Shown here: one piece after another, positions 50,604 through 59,635 of the stretch
Position numbering within the stretch: position 1 is the stretch's first letter
Layout of the letters: each line of letters opens with the position of its first letter
NCBI GenBank assembly: GCA_024403735.1
Contig: JAKSRG010000004.1
Coordinates: forward strand, 1-64,000
Direction of reading: 5' to 3'
Source: Clostridia bacterium
GTDB lineage: Bacteria > Bacillota > Clostridia > Saccharofermentanales > Saccharofermentanaceae
Length of the DNA stretch: 64,000 bases
Position numbers and translations under genes: made by a program
Notes under the pieces: generated by a model
The model's database searches: none
The model's input: the letters and a program-made list of their open reading frames with translations, nothing else
What the model was told of the DNA's origin: nothing

Positions 50604-52448
50604 ATGGCAAAAGTAATTGGTATTGACTTAGGTACAACAAACTCATGTGTAGCCGTAATGGAAGGTTCAGAGACAGTTGTAATTCCTAATCCAGAAGGTA
50701 ATAGAACAACTCCATCAGTTGTTGCATTCGCTAAGGGCGGTGAGAGACTTGTAGGTCAGGTAGCTAAGCGTCAGGCTGTAACAAACGCTGATAAGACAAT
50801 CCAGTCTATCAAGAGAGAGATGGGTACAAATTATAAGGTATCTATTGATGATAAGCAGTACTCTCCACAGGAAGTATCAGCTATGATCCTTACAAAGCTC
50901 AAGAATGATGCTGAAGCATATCTTGGTCAGCCTGTAACACAGGCAGTTATCACTGTTCCAGCTTACTTCTCAGACTCACAGCGTCAGGCTACAAAGGATG
51001 CTGGTAAGATTGCTGGTCTTGAAGTTCTCCGTATCATCAACGAGCCTACAGCAGCTGCTCTTGCTTATGGTCTTGATAAGGAAAATGATCAGAAGATCCT
51101 CGTATTCGACCTTGGTGGTGGTACATTCGATGTATCTATCCTTGAGATTGGTGATGGTGTATTTGAGGTACTCGCTACAGCTGGTAACAACAGACTTGGT
51201 GGTGATGACTTCGATAACAAGATCGTTGATTACCTCGTAGAGACATTTAAGCAGCAGGAAGGTGTAGACCTTAGAGGCGATAAGATGGCTATGCAGCGTC
51301 TTCGTGAGGCAGCTGAGAAGTCAAAGATTGAGCTTTCTGGTGTTCCAACATCAAATATCAATCTCCCATATATCACAGCTGATGCTACAGGTCCTAAGCA
51401 CCTTGATATTACACTTACAAAGGCTAAGTTTGATGATCTTACAAGTGATCTTGTACAGGCTACAATGGAGCCTGTTAAGAGAGCAATGAGCGATTCAGGT
51501 CTTTCAAATTCTGATATTGATAAGATCCTCCTCGTTGGTGGTTCAACAAGAATTCCTGCAGTTCAGGAAGCTGTTAAGAACTTCTTCGGTAAGGAGCCAT
51601 TTAAGGGTATTAACCCAGATGAGTGCGTAGCTATTGGTGCTGCTATCCAGGCTGCAGTTCTTACAGGTGATGTTCAGGGCTTGCTCCTTCTCGACGTTAC
51701 ACCTCTTTCACTCGGTATCGAGACTCAGGGTGGTATCTGCACAAAGATGATCGAGAGAAATACAACAATCCCTACAAAGAAGAGTCAGATCTTCTCTACA
51801 GCTGCTGATGGTCAGACACAGGTAGATGTACATGTACTCCAGGGTGAGCGTGAACTTGCTCAGTACAACAAGACACTTGGTAACTTTATCCTTGATGGTA
51901 TCGCTCCTGCTCCACGTGGTGTACCACAGATTGAGGTTACTTTTGATATCGATGCTAACGGTATCGTTAACGTAAGCGCTAAGGATATGGGTACAGGTCG
52001 TGAGCAGAAGATTACAATCACTGCTTCAACAAACATGAGTGAAGAAGAAATTCAGAAGGCTATTAAGGAAGCTGAACTCCACGCTGCTGAGGATAAGGAG
52101 CGTAAGGAGAAGGTTGATATTAAGAACCAGGCTGAGTCAACTGTATTCCAGACAGAAAAGACATTGAATGAATTGGGCGATAAGCTTCCAGAAGAAGATA
52201 AGGCTCCAGTTAAGGAAGCACTTGAGAAGCTTAAGAGTGCAATTGCAGCTGATAATACAGAAGATATGAAGGCTCAGACAGAAGCTGTTACACAGGCTTT
52301 CTATAAGGTTTCTGAGAAGCTCTATTCACAGGCTAATCCAGGTGCTGGTCAGCCTAACCCACAGGATTTCACAGGCTATGGCGCTGGTCCTGACATGGGC
52401 GGTGACCCAAACGGTAATGGTCCTAAGAGTGCTGGTGGAGATTTCTAA
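50604..52448 (+). CDS. dnaK: Molecular chaperone DnaK (Hsp70)
   Basis: A 614-residue Hsp70. [17 protein letters not shown] is the phosphate-1 motif; [15 protein letters not shown] and [17 protein letters not shown] are nucleotide-binding motifs. The substrate-binding domain begins near [17 protein letters not shown]. The C-terminal lid ends in a Gly/Pro-rich tail. No canonical Shine-Dalgarno sequence precedes the ATG; the nearest purine-rich stretch (GAAGGGAT) is about 40 nt upstream, beyond the hairpin at 50568-50587. The gene has clearly optimised codon use. Confidence 0.98.
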   Translation: MAKVIGIDLGTTNSCVAVMEGSETVVIPNPEGNRTTPSVVAFAKGGERLVGQVAKRQAVTNADKTIQSIKREMGTNYKVSIDDKQYSPQEVSAMILTKLKNDAEAYLGQPVTQAVITVPAYFSDSQRQATKDAGKIAGLEVLRIINEPTAAALAYGLDKENDQKILVFDLGGGTFDVSILEIGDGVFEVLATAGNNRLGGDDFDNKIVDYLVETFKQQEGVDLRGDKMAMQRLREAAEKSKIELSGVPTSNINLPYITADATGPKHLDITLTKAKFDDLTSDLVQATMEPVKRAMSDSGLSNSDIDKILLVGGSTRIPAVQEAVKNFFGKEPFKGINPDECVAIGAAIQAAVLTGDVQGLLLLDVTPLSLGIETQGGICTKMIERNTTIPTKKSQIFSTAADGQTQVDVHVLQGERELAQYNKTLGNFILDGIAPAPRGVPQIEVTFDIDANGIVNVSAKDMGTGREQKITITASTNMSEEEIQKAIKEAELHAAEDKERKEKVDIKNQAESTVFQTEKTLNELGDKLPEEDKAPVKEALEKLKSAIAADNTEDMKAQTEAVTQAFYKVSEKLYSQANPGAGQPNPQDFTGYGAGPDMGGDPNGNGPKSAGGDF

Positions 52449-52483
52449 TCAGTAGATTGGATTAAATTATTAGTTAATTGTAT

Positions 52484-52515
52484 GAGGCTGACGCTAGAAA
52501 ACTAGCGTCAGCTTC
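52484..52515 (+). other. Stable hairpin between dnaK and dnaJ
   Basis: A 14-bp stem (52484-52497 with 52502-52515, one G-U) closes an AAAA loop. There is no U tract after it, so termination by the intrinsic mechanism is unlikely. It could protect the 3' end of dnaK mRNA or lower dnaJ expression relative to dnaK. Confidence 0.7.
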
Positions 52516-52541
52516 TCGTACATATATTGGAGGAACTTATT

Positions 52542-53678
52542 TTGGCTGAGCAGAAACGTGATTATTATGAGGTGCTTGGTGTTAGTAAGGGTGCTACAGA
52601 AGATGAATTGAAGAAGGCATACCGTAAGGTTGCTAAGCAGTATCACCCAGACCTTAATCCTGGTAACCCAGAAGCGGAAGCTAAGTTTAAAGAAGCTAAT
52701 GAAGCATATGCTGTATTGTCAGATGCAGACAAGAGACGTAAGTATGATCAGTTTGGTCATGCTGGTGTTGACGGTAATGGATTTGGCGGTGGCTACGGTG
52801 GTAGCTATGAATATGCAGATTTTGGTGATATTTTTAGCAGTATTTTTGGTGGTGGTTTTGGCGGCGGTTCAAGACGTCGTACTGGTCCACAGCCAGGTGC
52901 TGATTTAAGATACGGAATGCGACTTACATTTATGGAAGCTGCGTTTGGTGTTGAGAAAGATATCATTGTTGATAAAGAAGATACTTGTAATGAGTGTAAC
53001 GGTAGTGGCGCTCAGAAGGGTACTTCTCCGGAAACATGTCCAACATGTAGAGGTACAGGTACAGTTAAACAACAGTCACAGACTTTGTTTGGTATGACAA
53101 TGATCTCTAGAGAATGTAATACATGTAATGGTAGAGGTACTGTTATTAGAACTCCTTGTTCTTGCTGTCATGGTAGAGGTAAGGTTAAGATCCGTAAAAC
53201 TGTACATGTAAAGGTGCCTGCAGGTGTTGATACTGGTAACAGACTTCCTATCCGTGGTGAAGGTGAGCCAGGTTTACGTGGTGGTCCTCATGGAGATCTC
53301 TTTGTTGAGTTTAAGGTTGAAAAGCATGAGATTTTTACTCGTGAAGGATATAACACATTCTGTGATTTCCCAATTTCAATCGCTCAGGCTGCACTTGGTG
53401 GAGAAGTTGATATTCCTACAATTGATGGTCCAATGAAGTATGTTCTTAAGGAAGGTACTCAGCCTGGTGATACAGTTGAGTTCAAGGGTAAGGGTATTAC
53501 TAACGTTAATTCACCTAGCATTCGTGGTAAGCACGTTGTCAAGTTTGTCGTTGAGATACCAATCAGACTTAATGAAGACCAAAAGAGTAAACTCAAGGCA
53601 TTTGATGCTACTCTTACAGAACGTAATGTTGCTAAGAGAACAAGCTTTTTCCAGAAGGTAAAAGATTTATTTAAGTAA
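52542..53678 (+). CDS. dnaJ: Chaperone DnaJ (Hsp40)
   Basis: A 378-residue co-chaperone that stimulates DnaK ATP hydrolysis. The J domain has the HPD tripeptide (YHPDLNPG). A Gly/Phe-rich linker follows ([20 protein letters not shown]). The zinc domain has the four CxxCxGxG repeats [24 protein letters not shown] and CSCCHGRG. Translation starts at TTG 52542, 8 nt after GGAGG (52529-52533); an earlier in-frame TTG at 52527 overlaps this site. It is the last chaperone gene of the operon and is followed 11 bp later by prmA. Confidence 0.96.
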   Translation: MAEQKRDYYEVLGVSKGATEDELKKAYRKVAKQYHPDLNPGNPEAEAKFKEANEAYAVLSDADKRRKYDQFGHAGVDGNGFGGGYGGSYEYADFGDIFSSIFGGGFGGGSRRRTGPQPGADLRYGMRLTFMEAAFGVEKDIIVDKEDTCNECNGSGAQKGTSPETCPTCRGTGTVKQQSQTLFGMTMISRECNTCNGRGTVIRTPCSCCHGRGKVKIRKTVHVKVPAGVDTGNRLPIRGEGEPGLRGGPHGDLFVEFKVEKHEIFTREGYNTFCDFPISIAQAALGGEVDIPTIDGPMKYVLKEGTQPGDTVEFKGKGITNVNSPSIRGKHVVKFVVEIPIRLNEDQKSKLKAFDATLTERNVAKRTSFFQKVKDLFK

Positions 53679-53689
53679 GAGGTGCGTCT

Positions 53690-54712
53690 ATGCAGTGGAT
53701 TGAGATTAAAATTGTTACAACAGAAGATGCATCTGATGCTATTTGTGAGATGCTTGCTCAGATTGGTGCTGATGGAATTGCTGTATGTGATCCATATGAG
53801 ATAAAGAGAATTATTGATGATCCAGAATCACTTTCTTATGCTGATGATGGATACATTGATAGTCTTGGTACAGACGTTACAATTAATGCTTATTTCGCAG
53901 AATTTGATGACGGAGTAAGATTAGGCGCTAAGAGTGAAGAATATAGTAATCCTGATGGAGTTGGAATGATTTATGCCAACATAGGTACTAGAACAGTTCC
54001 AACAGAAGATGCGATGAATCTTCTTAAGGAGAGAATTGCAGATATTGGTCAGTTCCTTGATATAGGTCAGGGTTTTGTCGGTTATAAGTATGTAAAAGAC
54101 GAAGACTGGGCTAATAACTGGAAAAAGGACTACAAGGCTTTTAGAATTTCTGATCGAATTGTAATTTGTCCTTCATGGGAGACTGTTGAGGTTGATGATA
54201 AGACTGAGGTTGTTTACCTTGATCCTGGTTCAGCTTTCGGTACAGGAACACATGAGACTACATCAATGTGTGCTGAGTTCCTTGATAAGCGCCTTAAGGC
54301 TGATGATAAGCTTCTCGATCTTGGTACGGGTTCAGGAATTCTTGCTATCATTGCTTCTAAGCTTGGATGTAAGAATATTGAAGCTATTGATATCGATAGA
54401 TTAGCTGTAGATGTAGCTATTGATAATTGTGAGAAGAATGATTGTAGTTTTATCGATTGCTATACAGGTGAACTTAAAGATGCTAAGTCTAAGTCATATT
54501 CTGTGATTGTAGCAAATATCATTGCTGATGTTATTTGTGCAATTGCGGCTGATATACCTTCTAAACTTGATGATGATGGTTTTTTCCTTTGTTCAGGTAT
54601 TATTAATACCAAGAGAGAGCGAGTTGAAAAGGCTTTGGCAGATGCTGGATTTGTAATAGAAGAATGTATGGAAAAGCATGATTGGCTCGCATACGTTTGC
54701 AAAAAAGCTTAA
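53690..54712 (+). CDS. prmA: Ribosomal protein L11 methyltransferase PrmA
   Basis: A 340-residue SAM-dependent enzyme that trimethylates ribosomal protein L11. LDPGSAFGTGTHETTSMCAEFLD is the PrmA signature, and LLDLGTGSGILAIIASKLG is the SAM-binding loop. VIVANIIADVI is the NPPY-like region of PrmA. It follows dnaJ by 11 bp, the standard Firmicute neighbour. The next gene in the usual order, rsmE, is displaced about 2.8 kb downstream by two extra genes and a terminator. Confidence 0.96.
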   Translation: MQWIEIKIVTTEDASDAICEMLAQIGADGIAVCDPYEIKRIIDDPESLSYADDGYIDSLGTDVTINAYFAEFDDGVRLGAKSEEYSNPDGVGMIYANIGTRTVPTEDAMNLLKERIADIGQFLDIGQGFVGYKYVKDEDWANNWKKDYKAFRISDRIVICPSWETVEVDDKTEVVYLDPGSAFGTGTHETTSMCAEFLDKRLKADDKLLDLGTGSGILAIIASKLGCKNIEAIDIDRLAVDVAIDNCEKNDCSFIDCYTGELKDAKSKSYSVIVANIIADVICAIAADIPSKLDDDGFFLCSGIINTKRERVEKALADAGFVIEECMEKHDWLAYVCKKA

Positions 54713-54729
54713 TTACTGATATTTTATTG

Positions 54730-54761
54730 CTGTCCTATGTTTACACATAGGGCAGTTTTTT
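54730..54761 (+). terminator. Terminator after prmA
   Basis: A 10-bp stem (54730-54739 with 54746-54755, one G-U) and a 6-nt loop are followed by six T residues. It ends the heat-shock operon. Confidence 0.93.
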
Positions 54762-54777
54762 GTTAAGGAGATAGATA

Positions 54778-56148
54778 ATGAAAATTTTAAAGAAAGTGGT
54801 ATCTATTGTTGTTGTTTCATCAATGATTTTGGGTTTAGCAGCTTGCAATGATACTTCAAAGAAGTCTAAAAAGTCCAAGAAAGAGAAAAGTGATATTTCA
54901 GAGGAGCAGGTAGTAGAAGTAGCAGAAGATTTTACGAAAGCACTTCTCGATATGAATACTAAGAAGATTGAGAAACTTTCATCTTCAGTTAAGGATTCTA
55001 CTATTGAGGATATCGAACTTATTACAAGTGAGAACGGGGATAATGCTAGCACAATTCTTGATACTGTGAAGTTTGAGTTCGATGAGGATGATGTTGAAAT
55101 AGATGATGATGAAGCATTTATTGATATTGAATACTCATATACAAACGGATATGCATTTGGTGTTGATGGAATTCTCGATGATTTTGCTGAAACAGGCAAG
55201 TTTACGTTGGAATTTGATATTGATGATGACGATGTATTGGTTTCAAATGCTGACAAGATCTGTGAGAACTTTTATAGTGAAGTTTTCGATGATGGTAATG
55301 TTTTTTATGAAATGAATCCTGTTGGCTCTGTTGACCCTGTTGACCCATATAGTGATCTTGATGTGTGCCCATATTTTGTGTGGTCACAGAGTTATGAGAT
55401 TGCTCCAGATGGCACAATGTACTTTGATATTGAGTGCTATGATTATTCTTTTTGTGACGGTAAGACTTTAGAAGTTAGCCTTGAAACTTATGATGAAGTT
55501 CTTGTTACATATGAAACTACATTCGAGAGTAATACTACAATTTCTTATAGCTTTACACCTGAAGATATTGGCTTAGATGAATTCGACGAAGAAGAATATT
55601 ATTTATACGTTAGTTGCGATGAAATTGATTATTATGACTATGATTTTTGCTGTATAAATGACGTCATGACATCTAGTAACGGTGATGTAACAGGAATTGT
55701 AGCTGGAAATACATATACTAATTATTACTTTGGATTTACTTGTGAAATTAGCGAGGATCTTGTTGCTTATGATATAGATTCTTATGATTTCATGGATGAG
55801 TTTGGAAGCTATCCAGAAGCAATGTTTGTGAATGAAACAGCAGTTCAATTCATTGAAGATGGTGGATGGATTAGTGATGATGATATTGAGGGTTTTGCTG
55901 TTGCAATTCTATACATGGATGGTGGTGTTTTCTCTGATATCAAGGAATTCTATGACAGTTGTCCATATGAAGTTGAATTAGTAGAGAAAGATGATATTAC
56001 TTTTATCCGTGTTCCTGGTGATCCAGTAAATCAGGCTGGTGCTGTATTCATCAAAGACGGTGCTATGTTGATGATTTTTGCTAATGGTGAAGATGACAAT
56101 ATGCATTATCTTGATGAATTAATTGATAGCATTGAGGGTATTTCATAA
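54778..56148 (+). CDS. Acidic lipoprotein of unknown function
   Basis: A 456-residue predicted lipoprotein. The signal peptide ends at a lipobox, LAAC, with the lipidated Cys at 23. A short Ser/Lys segment follows (TSKKSKKSKKEK), then an Asp- and Glu-rich extracellular region with few other landmarks. Runs of Asp (DDDDVLVS, DEDDVEIDDDEA) and many Tyr and Phe pairs stand out. Residues 30-170 resemble DUF-type domains seen in Clostridial lipoproteins, but no family is recognised with confidence. AAGGAG lies 8 nt before the ATG. It lies between terminators, so it is a separate transcription unit inserted between prmA and rsmE. No promoter was recognised in the 16 bp after the upstream terminator. 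Confidence 0.8.
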   Translation: MKILKKVVSIVVVSSMILGLAACNDTSKKSKKSKKEKSDISEEQVVEVAEDFTKALLDMNTKKIEKLSSSVKDSTIEDIELITSENGDNASTILDTVKFEFDEDDVEIDDDEAFIDIEYSYTNGYAFGVDGILDDFAETGKFTLEFDIDDDDVLVSNADKICENFYSEVFDDGNVFYEMNPVGSVDPVDPYSDLDVCPYFVWSQSYEIAPDGTMYFDIECYDYSFCDGKTLEVSLETYDEVLVTYETTFESNTTISYSFTPEDIGLDEFDEEEYYLYVSCDEIDYYDYDFCCINDVMTSSNGDVTGIVAGNTYTNYYFGFTCEISEDLVAYDIDSYDFMDEFGSYPEAMFVNETAVQFIEDGGWISDDDIEGFAVAILYMDGGVFSDIKEFYDSCPYEVELVEKDDITFIRVPGDPVNQAGAVFIKDGAMLMIFANGEDDNMHYLDELIDSIEGIS

Positions 56149-56174
56149 ATTAGAATACAAAATTTTTGTCTTGT

Positions 56175-56203
56175 AAGGCCACTCGATTTGAGTGGCCTTT
56201 TTT
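56175..56203 (+). terminator. Terminator after the lipoprotein gene
   Basis: A perfect 10-bp stem (AAGGCCACTC at 56175-56184 with 56190-56199), a 5-nt loop and six T residues ending at 56203. Confidence 0.95.
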
Positions 56204-56351
56204 ACGCTTGAAATGCGGTGTGCCAGGGGAATTGTGGCTTTTTTGCGAAAAACGATTTTTGTGATGTTATATATCAAAAGGCCTAAAAACACAGTGTGAT
56301 TTAAAAATATTGTTGTATATTTTGCCTTTGTGTGAGAAACTGAAGATGTAA

Positions 56352-56373
56352 ATTTGTCAAAATTGTGACAAAT
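56352..56373. promoter_or_regulatory. Perfect dyad upstream of the ThiD-like gene
   Basis: ATTTGTCA (56352-56359) and TGACAAAT (56366-56373) form a perfect 8-bp inverted repeat with a 6-nt spacer. It lies 20 bp before the start codon, next to the GGGGGAAG ribosome site. It is a candidate operator; no family is assigned. Confidence 0.5.
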
Positions 56374-56392
56374 ATGATGGGGGAAGATAGAT

Positions 56393-57415
56393 ATGCATTC
56401 GATATTGACTATTACAGAGTCTTTTGACAATGATATGTTTAATGTTGCATTTGATATTGCAACTGTTAAAGCATTCGGTTACGAAGTGCTTCCTCTTATC
56501 ATGAATGGATGTACAAGATTAGAAGTTGCGTCAGCTATGAATGAAGTATATGCTTCCGGCAACAATCTCCCATCTGCTGTGAGCGTAGGTATCCTTACTG
56601 ACAATAACGTTGTATTAGGTGTTTCCGAGCGATTGAAGCGTTATAAGGCTCATACAATTGTAGTTGATCCTGCGCTTATCTCTGAGGATGGACAGCTTCT
56701 TGTTACTGAAGAAGTTTATGATAATCTTTCATCCAAGCTTTATCCATTGGCTACAATTATTACCCCTAATCCCTATGAACTTGAGCTCCTTACGGGAATG
56801 GAAGTTCATAGCGAGGATGACCTTATTAAGGCTGGTCGTGAGTTGAGTATTAAGTACAGATGTGCTGTTTTTGTTAAAGCTTTTAATGCCTTCGGTATTG
56901 ATTTGCTCATTAATGGTAACGAATTCTCATGGATTAAGAGAAATGATGTCCCTGTTGAGAAGCAGTATTCATTTGGAACTGCTTTGGCATGTATGTTACC
57001 TGAATGTGAGAGCCTTGAGCAGGCTGCTACATCTGCTAGCCAGTTTGTTTATGGTGTTATTCAAGAGAAAAAGCAGGTCAAGACATCTATTCCATTTACT
57101 CTTAATCCTGCTCCATCTTCAATGGAAATCAGAACAAAGACGCCTGAACCAGAAGGTGTACGTGAAGTACCAGAAGACTTGATCAGAGTTGATGCTCCAG
57201 CTTCTGAAATACCAACTAAGCTTGGCGACCTTCAGGTGTCTAGAGTTACTACTTCTGAGACATCATCACCAATTCCTTCAACTCCAGTTGAGACTGATTT
57301 AGAGGTGGTTTTGAGTGTTGATAATTTTGCACCAGAACCAGTAATTGATGAGACTTTGAGTAGAAGTTTGAAGGAACTTCGCGATAAACTTAATAAGCTA
57401 AGATCTGATGAGTAA
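56393..57415 (+). CDS. Degenerate ThiD/PdxK-like ribokinase-fold protein with C-terminal tail
   Basis: A 340-residue protein. Residues 1-225 follow the HMP-P/pyridoxal kinase fold: SAVSVGILTDNNVV, HTIVVDPALISEDGQLL, and TIITPNPYELELLTGMEV, which is strongly ThiD-like. The N-terminal substrate loop normally reads SGGAGIQADLKT but is here ESFDNDMFNVAFDIATVK. The anion hole GTGCT is replaced by FGTALA (194-199). Both changes would be expected to abolish kinase activity. The remaining 110 residues are Pro/Ser/Thr/Glu-rich and end in a short coiled coil (LKELRDKLNKLRSDE). GGGGGAAG precedes the start. No thi or pdx gene is adjacent. Confidence 0.8.
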   Translation: MHSILTITESFDNDMFNVAFDIATVKAFGYEVLPLIMNGCTRLEVASAMNEVYASGNNLPSAVSVGILTDNNVVLGVSERLKRYKAHTIVVDPALISEDGQLLVTEEVYDNLSSKLYPLATIITPNPYELELLTGMEVHSEDDLIKAGRELSIKYRCAVFVKAFNAFGIDLLINGNEFSWIKRNDVPVEKQYSFGTALACMLPECESLEQAATSASQFVYGVIQEKKQVKTSIPFTLNPAPSSMEIRTKTPEPEGVREVPEDLIRVDAPASEIPTKLGDLQVSRVTTSETSSPIPSTPVETDLEVVLSVDNFAPEPVIDETLSRSLKELRDKLNKLRSDE

Positions 57416-57418
57416 TAG

Positions 57419-57453
57419 ACGGGAAGACATTGAGCTTCCCGTTATTTATTTTT
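57419..57453 (+). terminator. Terminator after the ThiD-like gene
   Basis: An 8-bp stem (ACGGGAAG at 57419-57426 with CTTCCCGT at 57435-57442), an 8-nt loop and a T-rich tail (TATTTATTTTT). Confidence 0.88.
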
Positions 57454-57468
57454 CGACCAAATCGAAAA
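57450..57468. repeat. TTTTCGA/TCGAAAA dyad, copy 2
   Basis: TTTTCGA (57450-57456) and TCGAAAA (57462-57468) form a perfect 7-bp inverted repeat with a 5-nt spacer CCAAA. It closely resembles the dyad at 22587-22609. It lies about 57 bp before the rsmE start. Confidence 0.6.
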
Positions 57469-57524
57469 CGAGAATAACTCATATGTTAAAATATTTCTAA
57501 TGACTAATATGCGGATGGTGCATT

Positions 57525-58259
57525 ATGACTAGATTGTTTGTTGAATTCAGTTTGAAAGATAAAACTGAACTTGTATTAGATGAAGAAAATTCAAGATATC
57601 TGTCACAGGTTCTTAGAATGAGAGTTGATGAAGAACTTGTTGTTGTTGACAATTCTAGAATTGAGTACATCTGTGCAATTTCTCAGATAACAAAGAAAGA
57701 AGTAACTTTGTCGATTAGAAGTTCTTCGCTTAACTGCACCGAGGCTCCATACGATGTTACATTATTTCAGTCTGTTTCTAAGGGTGAAAGAATGGATTAC
57801 ACAATTCAGAAAACAACTGAGCTTGGCGTTAAAGCGATTTATCCAGTCCTTTCTGAACGAGTTATTGTAAAGCTAAGTGGTAAAGATGTTTCTGGAAAGA
57901 TTGATAGATGGCAAAAGATTTCTCTTGAGGCAGCTAGACAATCTCACAGGGGAATGGTTCCAACTATCAAGGAACCAATTGAGTTTGAGGATGCACTTAA
58001 ACTTGCTAAGGATGAGTTTGATTTAGTTCTTTTTCCATGGGAAGAAGAGAGCGAGAATGGTATTAAAGAAGCACTTAAATCCTTTAGTGGAAAGAAGATT
58101 GCAGTCTTTGTTGGACCTGAAGGCGGATACTCCACAGAGGAAGCATCTAAAGCAGTTTCTTATGGTGCTAAGAGCGTAACGCTTGGCCCAAGAATTCTTC
58201 GAACTGAGACCGCAGGAGCAGCAGTTTTATCTATGCTGATTTATGAATTGGAACTTTGA
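57525..58259 (+). CDS. rsmE: 16S rRNA (uracil-1498-N3)-methyltransferase RsmE
   Basis: A 244-residue SPOUT methyltransferase. A PUA-like N-terminal domain (HYLSQVLRMR-type segment: SRYLSQVLRMRVDEELVVVD) leads to the catalytic domain. VFVGPEGGYSTEEA and LGPRILRTETAGAAVLSML are the knot and SAM-binding motifs. SKGERMDYTIQKTTELGV is characteristic. In most Firmicutes rsmE follows prmA directly; here two genes intervene. GGATGGTG at 57512-57519 is the probable ribosome site. Confidence 0.95.
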   Translation: MTRLFVEFSLKDKTELVLDEENSRYLSQVLRMRVDEELVVVDNSRIEYICAISQITKKEVTLSIRSSSLNCTEAPYDVTLFQSVSKGERMDYTIQKTTELGVKAIYPVLSERVIVKLSGKDVSGKIDRWQKISLEAARQSHRGMVPTIKEPIEFEDALKLAKDEFDLVLFPWEEESENGIKEALKSFSGKKIAVFVGPEGGYSTEEASKAVSYGAKSVTLGPRILRTETAGAAVLSMLIYELEL

Positions 58260-58272
58260 TACCAATAAAAGG

Positions 58273-58301
58273 TTGTTTGATTTTCGACTAAGTATTATAA
58301 T
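58273..58301 (+). promoter_or_regulatory. hisS promoter
   Basis: A perfect TATAAT at 58296-58301 lies 17 bp after TTGTTT (58273-58278). A TTTTCGACTAA half-site (58281-58291), related to the dyads at 22587 and 57450, sits in the spacer. Confidence 0.55.
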
Positions 58302-58348
58302 ACGCGGGTATAATAATATATTAATAATAATAATTAGGAGTGTTAAAA

Positions 58349-59605
58349 ATGAGATACGCAGCACAGAAAGGTACAAAAGATATTTTGCCACAGGACATAT
58401 ATCGCTGGCACAAAGCCGAGCAGACCTTTGCAGAAGTATGTCATTCTTATGGATATGAAGAGATTAGAATCCCAACATTTGAGCAGACTGATCTTTTCCA
58501 GAGAAGTGTTGGTGATACAACAGACGTAGTTCAAAAAGAAATGTACACATTTGACGATAAGGGTGGTCGTTCAATTACTCTTCGTCCAGAAGGTACAGCA
58601 GGTGTAGTTAGAAGCTTTATCGAGAATGGTATGACAAGCCTTGCTAGTCCAGTAAGAATGTTCTATAACATCACAGCTTTCCGTTATGAGAATGTACAGA
58701 AGGGTAGAATGAGAGAGTTCCACCAGTTTGGTTTGGAAGCTTTTGGTGCACAGGGACCAGAGATTGATGCTGAGATTATTTCTATTCTCACAGTATTCTT
58801 TGACAGAATGGGTATTAAGAATACAAAGCTTTGTATCAATTCAATTGGTTGTCCTACTTGTAGAAAAGCTTATAACGATAAGCTCAAGGATTACTTCAGA
58901 CCAAATCTTGAGAAGATGTGTGATGACTGTAAGTCAAGATTTGATAAGAATCCACTTCGTATGATCGACTGTAAGGATGATCGTTGTAAGGCTTTTGCAG
59001 CTGGTGCTCCAAGACTTATCGATTATCTTTGTGAAGATTGTAACAATCACTTCGAGAGCCTTAAGAAACAGCTTGAGAACCTCGGCATCAAGTATGAGAT
59101 CGATTCAAGTATCGTTCGTGGTCTTGATTACTACACAAGAACAGTATTTGAGTTCAAGTCAGAAAATGTTGGTACACAGGGTACTATCTGTGGTGGTGGA
59201 CGTTACGACGGTCTTGTAGAGAGCATGGATGGATCTTCTGTTCCAGGTATTGGTTTCGCAATGGGTGCTGAGAGATTCCTTATGGAATGTGAAGCTCAGG
59301 GCATCGAGATTGAGAAGCCTAATTACGTTAAGGTATATCTTGCATCTCTTAATGATGAAGTTAAGCCTTTCATTAGCAAGACTTGCTTAGAGCTTAGAAG
59401 AGCAGGTATCGGTTGTGAGCAAGATCTCGTAGGAAGGGCATTCAAGGCTCAGATGAAATATGCTAACAAGGCGAAGATACCTTATGTGATTGTTGTTGGT
59501 GAAGACGAAATTGCTAATAACAAGGTAAACGTTAAAAACATGGCTGATGGTTCTCAGACAGAGGTTGCTCTTGATGGTATCGTAAGCTTTTTCGAGAATA
59601 TCTAA
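58349..59605 (+). CDS. hisS: Histidyl-tRNA synthetase
   Basis: A 418-residue class II synthetase. Motif 1 lies in the N-terminal region (KGTKDILPQDIYRWH...EEIRIPTFEQTDLFQRSVG). Motif 2 is FYNITAFRYENVQKGRMREFHQFG, and motif 3 is GIGFAMGAERFL. RGLDYYTRTVFEF and CGGGRYDGLVE are HisRS-specific. The C-terminal anticodon-binding domain begins near VKVYLASLND. ATG at 58349 follows AGGAG (58336-58340). Length is normal. No T-box leader was seen in the short upstream gap. Confidence 0.97.
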   Translation: MRYAAQKGTKDILPQDIYRWHKAEQTFAEVCHSYGYEEIRIPTFEQTDLFQRSVGDTTDVVQKEMYTFDDKGGRSITLRPEGTAGVVRSFIENGMTSLASPVRMFYNITAFRYENVQKGRMREFHQFGLEAFGAQGPEIDAEIISILTVFFDRMGIKNTKLCINSIGCPTCRKAYNDKLKDYFRPNLEKMCDDCKSRFDKNPLRMIDCKDDRCKAFAAGAPRLIDYLCEDCNNHFESLKKQLENLGIKYEIDSSIVRGLDYYTRTVFEFKSENVGTQGTICGGGRYDGLVESMDGSSVPGIGFAMGAERFLMECEAQGIEIEKPNYVKVYLASLNDEVKPFISKTCLELRRAGIGCEQDLVGRAFKAQMKYANKAKIPYVIVVGEDEIANNKVNVKNMADGSQTEVALDGIVSFFENI

Positions 59606-59635
59606 TCAAAATATAGAAAGAGAATGGTGATTTAA

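Noticed and set aside
54741..55256. 171-residue Ser-rich minus-strand frame in the lipoprotein gene
   Set aside because: It reflects the Asp/Glu-rich codons of the sense strand and would start without a ribosome site.
58260..58348. T-box leader upstream of hisS
   Set aside because: The gap is only 89 bp and lacks the T-box sequence and terminator, so there is no room for one.
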